DNA from: Acetobacteraceae bacterium
Lineage (GTDB): Bacteria > Pseudomonadota > Alphaproteobacteria > Acetobacterales > Acetobacteraceae
Assembly: GCA_027311485.1 (NCBI GenBank)
Contig: DAICYU010000130.1
Location: forward strand, 1 to 8,890
Direction: 5' to 3'
DNA: 8,890 nt
Below the pieces are notes generated by a model that saw only the letters and a program-made list of their open reading frames with translations, searched no databases and was not told where the DNA came from. Positions 6,236 to 8,890 of this stretch are shown in pieces (the first letter of the stretch is position 1; every line of letters starts with the position of its first letter). The position numbers and the translations under genes were made by a program.

Positions 6236-6385
6236 GCCGTTTCCCCTTCCTGGTCGGATGATGAAGCGGGGTCGGACAGTGTCAAGCCGAACGGAATGTG
6301 CTGCATTCGGCTTCAGACGTCCTATGTAAGTTATATTACGTGGCCGCGGGACGACCACAGCGCCCGAATAGCGGAGGACGCCACT
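6236..6385. promoter_or_regulatory. Divergent promoter region between the hydroxyacid dehydrogenase and pmbA
   Basis: This 150-bp gap separates two divergent starts. Its centre is strikingly AT-rich for this DNA. TATATT at 6332-6337 matches five of six bases of a -10 element for the plus strand, but no good -35 stands 17 bases before it. On the minus strand TAATAT overlaps the same place. The element sits inside a short dyad GTAA-N6-TTAC (6327-6340 region). Both genes probably start transcription from around here. The evidence is positional and compositional only. Confidence 0.4.
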
Positions 6386-7720
6386 TTGACGACCGACCAC
6401 CTGTCCATTCTCTCCGACCTGATCCGGCAGGCGCGTTCGGCCGGGGCCGATGCCGCCGATGCCGTTCTGGTGTCCGGCACATCGCTATCCGTCGCCTGCC
6501 GCCAGGGCAAGCTTGAGCACCTGGAACGATCGGAGGGACGCGACCTCGGCCTGCGGGTCTTCATTGGGAAGCGCGCGGCGATCGTGTCGTCCACTTCGAT
6601 CGATCCGGCCGGCTTCGCCGAACTGGCTGACCGGGCCGTGGCGATGGCGCAGGTCGTGCCCGAGGACAAGTACACGGGTCTGGCCGATACCTCGGCGCCG
6701 CCGGCGGAAGCCGATCTGGACCTGGTCGATCCCACCGAACCTGAGCCAGCCGTGCTGACCGCCCGCGCTATCGCCGCCGAAAGCGCGGCTTACGCCATCA
6801 AGGGCGTCACCAACTCCGAAGGTGCCGAGGCGGGCTATGGCCGAACCGAAATCGTGCTGGTGACATCGGCCGGCTTCGCCGGGCGGCGCGTCAGCACCAG
6901 CCATTCAATCTCCGCCACCGCGCTGGCCGGCGTCGGGACGGACATGCAGCGGGATTACGACTATCACGGCACGGTCCATTTCGCCGACCTCGACGACCCG
7001 GCGCTGATCGGCAAAAGCGCCGGTGAACGTGCCGTCGCGCGCCTCAATCCCGTACGGCCAAAGACCGGGAAGATGCCGGTCGTTTATGATCCGCGCGTGT
7101 CGGGCGGACTGCTGGGCCACTTCGCCGGGGCCATTAACGGGTCCGGCATCGCCCGTGGCACCAGCTTTCTGAAGGACAAACTGCACCAGCAGGTATTTTC
7201 ACCGGGGATCGACATCTACGACGATCCACGGCGTGTGCGCGGCCTGCGGTCCCGCGTGTTCGATGCCGAAGGCACCCCGACCCAGTCGCTGGCCCTTGTC
7301 CGCGACGGTGTTCTGACCACCTGGGTTCTCGACAGCCGCTCCGCTCGGCAACTCGGGATGACCTCAACCGGGCATGCGGCACGCGGCACCAGCGGCCCGC
7401 CATCGCCCTCGACGACCAACCTGTATCTCGCCAAGGGGGCGGTGACGGCGCAGGAACTGATGTCCGACATCGTGGAGGGGCTCTACATCACCGAGTTGAT
7501 CGGGATGGGCGTGAACGGCGTGACCGGCGATTACAGCCGCGGCGCCGCCGGTTTCATGATCCGCGACGGAGCGCTGGCGGAGCCAGTGGCGGAACTGACC
7601 ATCGCGGGCAACCTGGTGGACATGTTCGCGAGCCTGCGCCCGGCTTGCGATCTGCGCTTCCGCCGCGGCACCGACGCCCCTACGGTCCGGATCGACGGCA
7701 TGATGGTCGCCGGGGCCTGA
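6386..7720 (+). CDS. pmbA: PmbA/TldE subunit of the TldD-TldE metalloprotease
   Basis: This 444-residue protein is the TldE/PmbA partner of TldD. In E. coli the pair forms a cytoplasmic zinc protease that trims microcin B17 precursor and degrades unfolded peptides. It has the N-terminal domain with VACRQGKLEHLERSE (36-50) and GLRVFIGKRAAIVSS (55-69), the central VVYDPRVSGGLLGHFAGA (232-249) and FLKDKLHQQVFSP (261-273), and the C-terminal STTNLYLAKG (342-351) and GVNGVTGDYSRGAAGF (375-390) segments. No HExxxH zinc motif is seen, as expected for this subunit; TldD supplies the metal site. Length is close to E. coli PmbA. The start is a TTG at 6386, eight bases after GGAGG; no ATG or GTG gives a full N-terminus. 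The open frame running back to 5657 is antisense to the dehydrogenase gene and is not real. tldD is not in this window. Confidence 0.93.
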   Translation: MTTDHLSILSDLIRQARSAGADAADAVLVSGTSLSVACRQGKLEHLERSEGRDLGLRVFIGKRAAIVSSTSIDPAGFAELADRAVAMAQVVPEDKYTGLADTSAPPAEADLDLVDPTEPEPAVLTARAIAAESAAYAIKGVTNSEGAEAGYGRTEIVLVTSAGFAGRRVSTSHSISATALAGVGTDMQRDYDYHGTVHFADLDDPALIGKSAGERAVARLNPVRPKTGKMPVVYDPRVSGGLLGHFAGAINGSGIARGTSFLKDKLHQQVFSPGIDIYDDPRRVRGLRSRVFDAEGTPTQSLALVRDGVLTTWVLDSRSARQLGMTSTGHAARGTSGPPSPSTTNLYLAKGAVTAQELMSDIVEGLYITELIGMGVNGVTGDYSRGAAGFMIRDGALAEPVAELTIAGNLVDMFASLRPACDLRFRRGTDAPTVRIDGMMVAGA

Positions 7721-7728
7721 TGCATGAC

Positions 7729-7758
7729 TGGCTGACGTGGCGTCGCCAACGTCAGCCA
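7729..7758. terminator. Strong hairpin between convergent pmbA and the kinase/ATPase gene
   Basis: The arms TGGCTGACGT and ACGTCAGCCA are exact reverse complements. They are extended inward by GGC/GCC with one bulged A, around a 3-base loop. The hairpin begins 8 bases after the pmbA stop and contains the stop codon of the opposing gene (7752-7754). Its position suggests a shared bidirectional terminator. Neither strand shows a T-run after the stem, so it may instead block RNA decay or assist Rho-dependent ending. Confidence 0.55.
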
Positions 7759-8890
7759 TACGGGCCATCGGGTTGTCGCGGGGTTGACCCGATCGGCCCG
7801 TGTTTCCGCTCCGCTAGGACCGACCGGATCGCCGCCAGCGCACGGGCTTTGTCGCTGGCGTCGACCTTGTGCCAGTCGCCGCCACCCTGGCTTCGTTCGG
7901 CCGCCTTGCGCAGCACAGCGACGGTCGCGTCCGAGGCATCGTCCCGGCGGGCCTGGATACGGTCCTCCAGCACGCCGAGCGGGGCTTCCAGCCAGATCCC
8001 CGTCATCGGCACGCCCAACTCCCCGATCGTGGCAGTCAGGCGCGCGCGCAGGGCGGGATCGAGGAATGTGGAATCGGCGATGACACTGCGTCCGTAGCCG
8101 GCGGCTTCGGCAACCTGGGCAATCAGCGCGCTGTTCGAACGGGCGTTGCCTGCTTCGGTATAGGCATCCGCCGGAAGGCGTTCTTCCGGCCTGACGCCAA
8201 ACAGGCGCTTGCGGACCTCGTCACTGCGCACGACCAGGGCACCGGGTGCGGCCCCCAACATCGGGGCGAGGGCGCGGGCCAGGGTGGACTTGCCGGTTCC
8301 CTGCAGCCCGCCGATCGCCACCACCTGTGCCGTTGACGGAAGCAGGTATTCCTCGGCCGCTTCCAGATGCCGTAGCATGTCCGCCTGATCGCCGATGGCC
8401 GCGAACACATGTGCGCGGATGAAGGCGCGCTGGGACAGGAACAGCCGCAGACAGGCGGTAACGCCGGTATCGCCGCCGCGCGCCACATAGCGGTTCATCA
8501 CCCGGTTCGCGGCCGGTCGTCCGGCCCGCAGGTCCAGGTCCATCAGCAGGAACGCGAGGTCATAGGCAACGTCGATTGTGGCCAGGTCTTCGTCGAATTC
8601 CAGCGCGTCGAACGCCACCGGCTTGCCGCCCCACAGGCACACATTGGCCAGATGCAGGTCACCATGGCAGCGACGGACGAAGCCGGCGGCGGACCGCTTC
8701 GCAAGGATGTCGGCGACAGCGTCGGTTTCGGCCTCGATGCCCTGGCGCCAGGCCGCGATCCGTGCCTCGGGCAGGCCGGCCGCGCGGGCCGAGGTTGCAT
8801 TGCCATCGGCGATCCGGCGCATCGACGCCGCGCTGTCCCAGCCGGGGATCGGCGGCAGCCTGGCGTGGCAATCGAAAACGCAGTCGCCGA
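7752..8890 (-). CDS. Bifunctional APH-like kinase / P-loop ATP-binding protein, N-terminus off the right edge
   Basis: The open frame runs to the window edge, so the 378 residues seen are the C-terminal part of a protein whose family is usually about 500 residues. The ATG at 8822 is internal: frame and family-like sequence (FDCHARLPPIPGWDSAAS) continue upstream of it. Counting from the first full codon, an aminoglycoside-phosphotransferase-like fold shows the catalytic CHGDLHLAN (74-82) and metal-binding FDALEFDE (93-100). A second, kinase-like P-loop domain follows, with GLQGTGKST (194-202) and RSDEVRKRLFG (221-231). This matches the COG2187/COG0645 fusion, a conserved protein of unknown substrate. 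It should not be read as an antibiotic resistance gene. The domain order is normal and both nucleotide sites look intact. It converges on pmbA across a 31-bp gap. Confidence 0.87.
   Translation of the reverse strand, partial: GDCVFDCHARLPPIPGWDSAASMRRIADGNATSARAAGLPEARIAAWRQGIEAETDAVADILAKRSAAGFVRRCHGDLHLANVCLWGGKPVAFDALEFDEDLATIDVAYDLAFLLMDLDLRAGRPAANRVMNRYVARGGDTGVTACLRLFLSQRAFIRAHVFAAIGDQADMLRHLEAAEEYLLPSTAQVVAIGGLQGTGKSTLARALAPMLGAAPGALVVRSDEVRKRLFGVRPEERLPADAYTEAGNARSNSALIAQVAEAAGYGRSVIADSTFLDPALRARLTATIGELGVPMTGIWLEAPLGVLEDRIQARRDDASDATVAVLRKAAERSQGGGDWHKVDASDKARALAAIRSVLAERKHGPIGSTPRQPDGPYG

Noticed and set aside
5657..6385. Open frame extending pmbA about 240 codons upstream
   Set aside because: It runs antisense through the well-supported hydroxyacid dehydrogenase gene and the divergent promoter region; the translation is Arg/Gln-rich with no family resemblance, and a strong GGAGG-TTG start exists at 6386.
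6236..6400. N-terminal extension of the hydroxyacid dehydrogenase frame
   Set aside because: It crosses the AT-rich promoter region and the pmbA start. The ATG at 6235 has a good ribosome-binding site and matches the family N-terminus.
7752..8890. Aminoglycoside resistance gene
   Set aside because: The APH-like motif is part of a housekeeping-type fusion with a P-loop domain (FDALEFDE, GLQGTGKS), not a resistance phosphotransferase.
1..8890. Mobile element, CRISPR array, tRNA or rRNA
   Set aside because: No transposase or integrase motifs, regularly spaced repeats, or tRNA-like cloverleaf were found on either strand by reading; composition looks even throughout.

Overview
The window is GC-rich, tightly packed bacterial DNA. 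It looks like an alphaproteobacterium, possibly of the Rhodospirillales/Acetobacteraceae type. This rests on overall GC, codon use and the style of the cysteine synthase, rhodanese and PmbA proteins; no rRNA or other phylogenetic marker is present, so the placement is tentative.

Left third (1-3196, minus strand): a four-gene operon transcribed right to left. In order it encodes a periplasmic phosphite/phosphonate-type binding protein (ptxB-like), an ABC ATPase (ptxA-like), a 467-residue permease made of two fused membrane domains (ptxC-like), and the first 34 codons of a D-2-hydroxyacid dehydrogenase-type protein that resembles the start of phosphite (phosphonate) dehydrogenase PtxD. The genes abut or overlap (0 bp, 7 bp and a 4-bp ATGA overlap). 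The simplest reading is a pathway that imports phosphite and oxidises it to phosphate with NAD. The binding protein, however, also resembles a clade annotated as 'putative selenate' binders, so the substrate is not settled. The leader at 3197-3330 carries three perfect dyads, one with the T-N11-A pattern of LysR-type regulators.

Middle (3496-6235): a PLP-dependent cysteine synthase family gene (minus) sits back to back with a single-domain rhodanese gene (plus), with only 27 bp between their start codons. Both fit sulfur handling: cysteine synthesis from sulfide, and persulfide sulfur transfer. Next, on the minus strand and convergent with the rhodanese gene, is an FMN-dependent alpha-hydroxy-acid dehydrogenase of the LldD/MdlB type. 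It carries a Phe where the family normally has a substrate-binding Tyr.

Right third (6236-8890): a 150-bp divergent promoter region leads into pmbA/tldE (plus), which starts at TTG behind a strong GGAGG. A 10-bp-stem hairpin then separates it from a convergent, 5'-truncated gene for a fused APH-like kinase and P-loop ATPase, which runs off the right edge. I see no mobile elements, CRISPR arrays, tRNA or rRNA genes.
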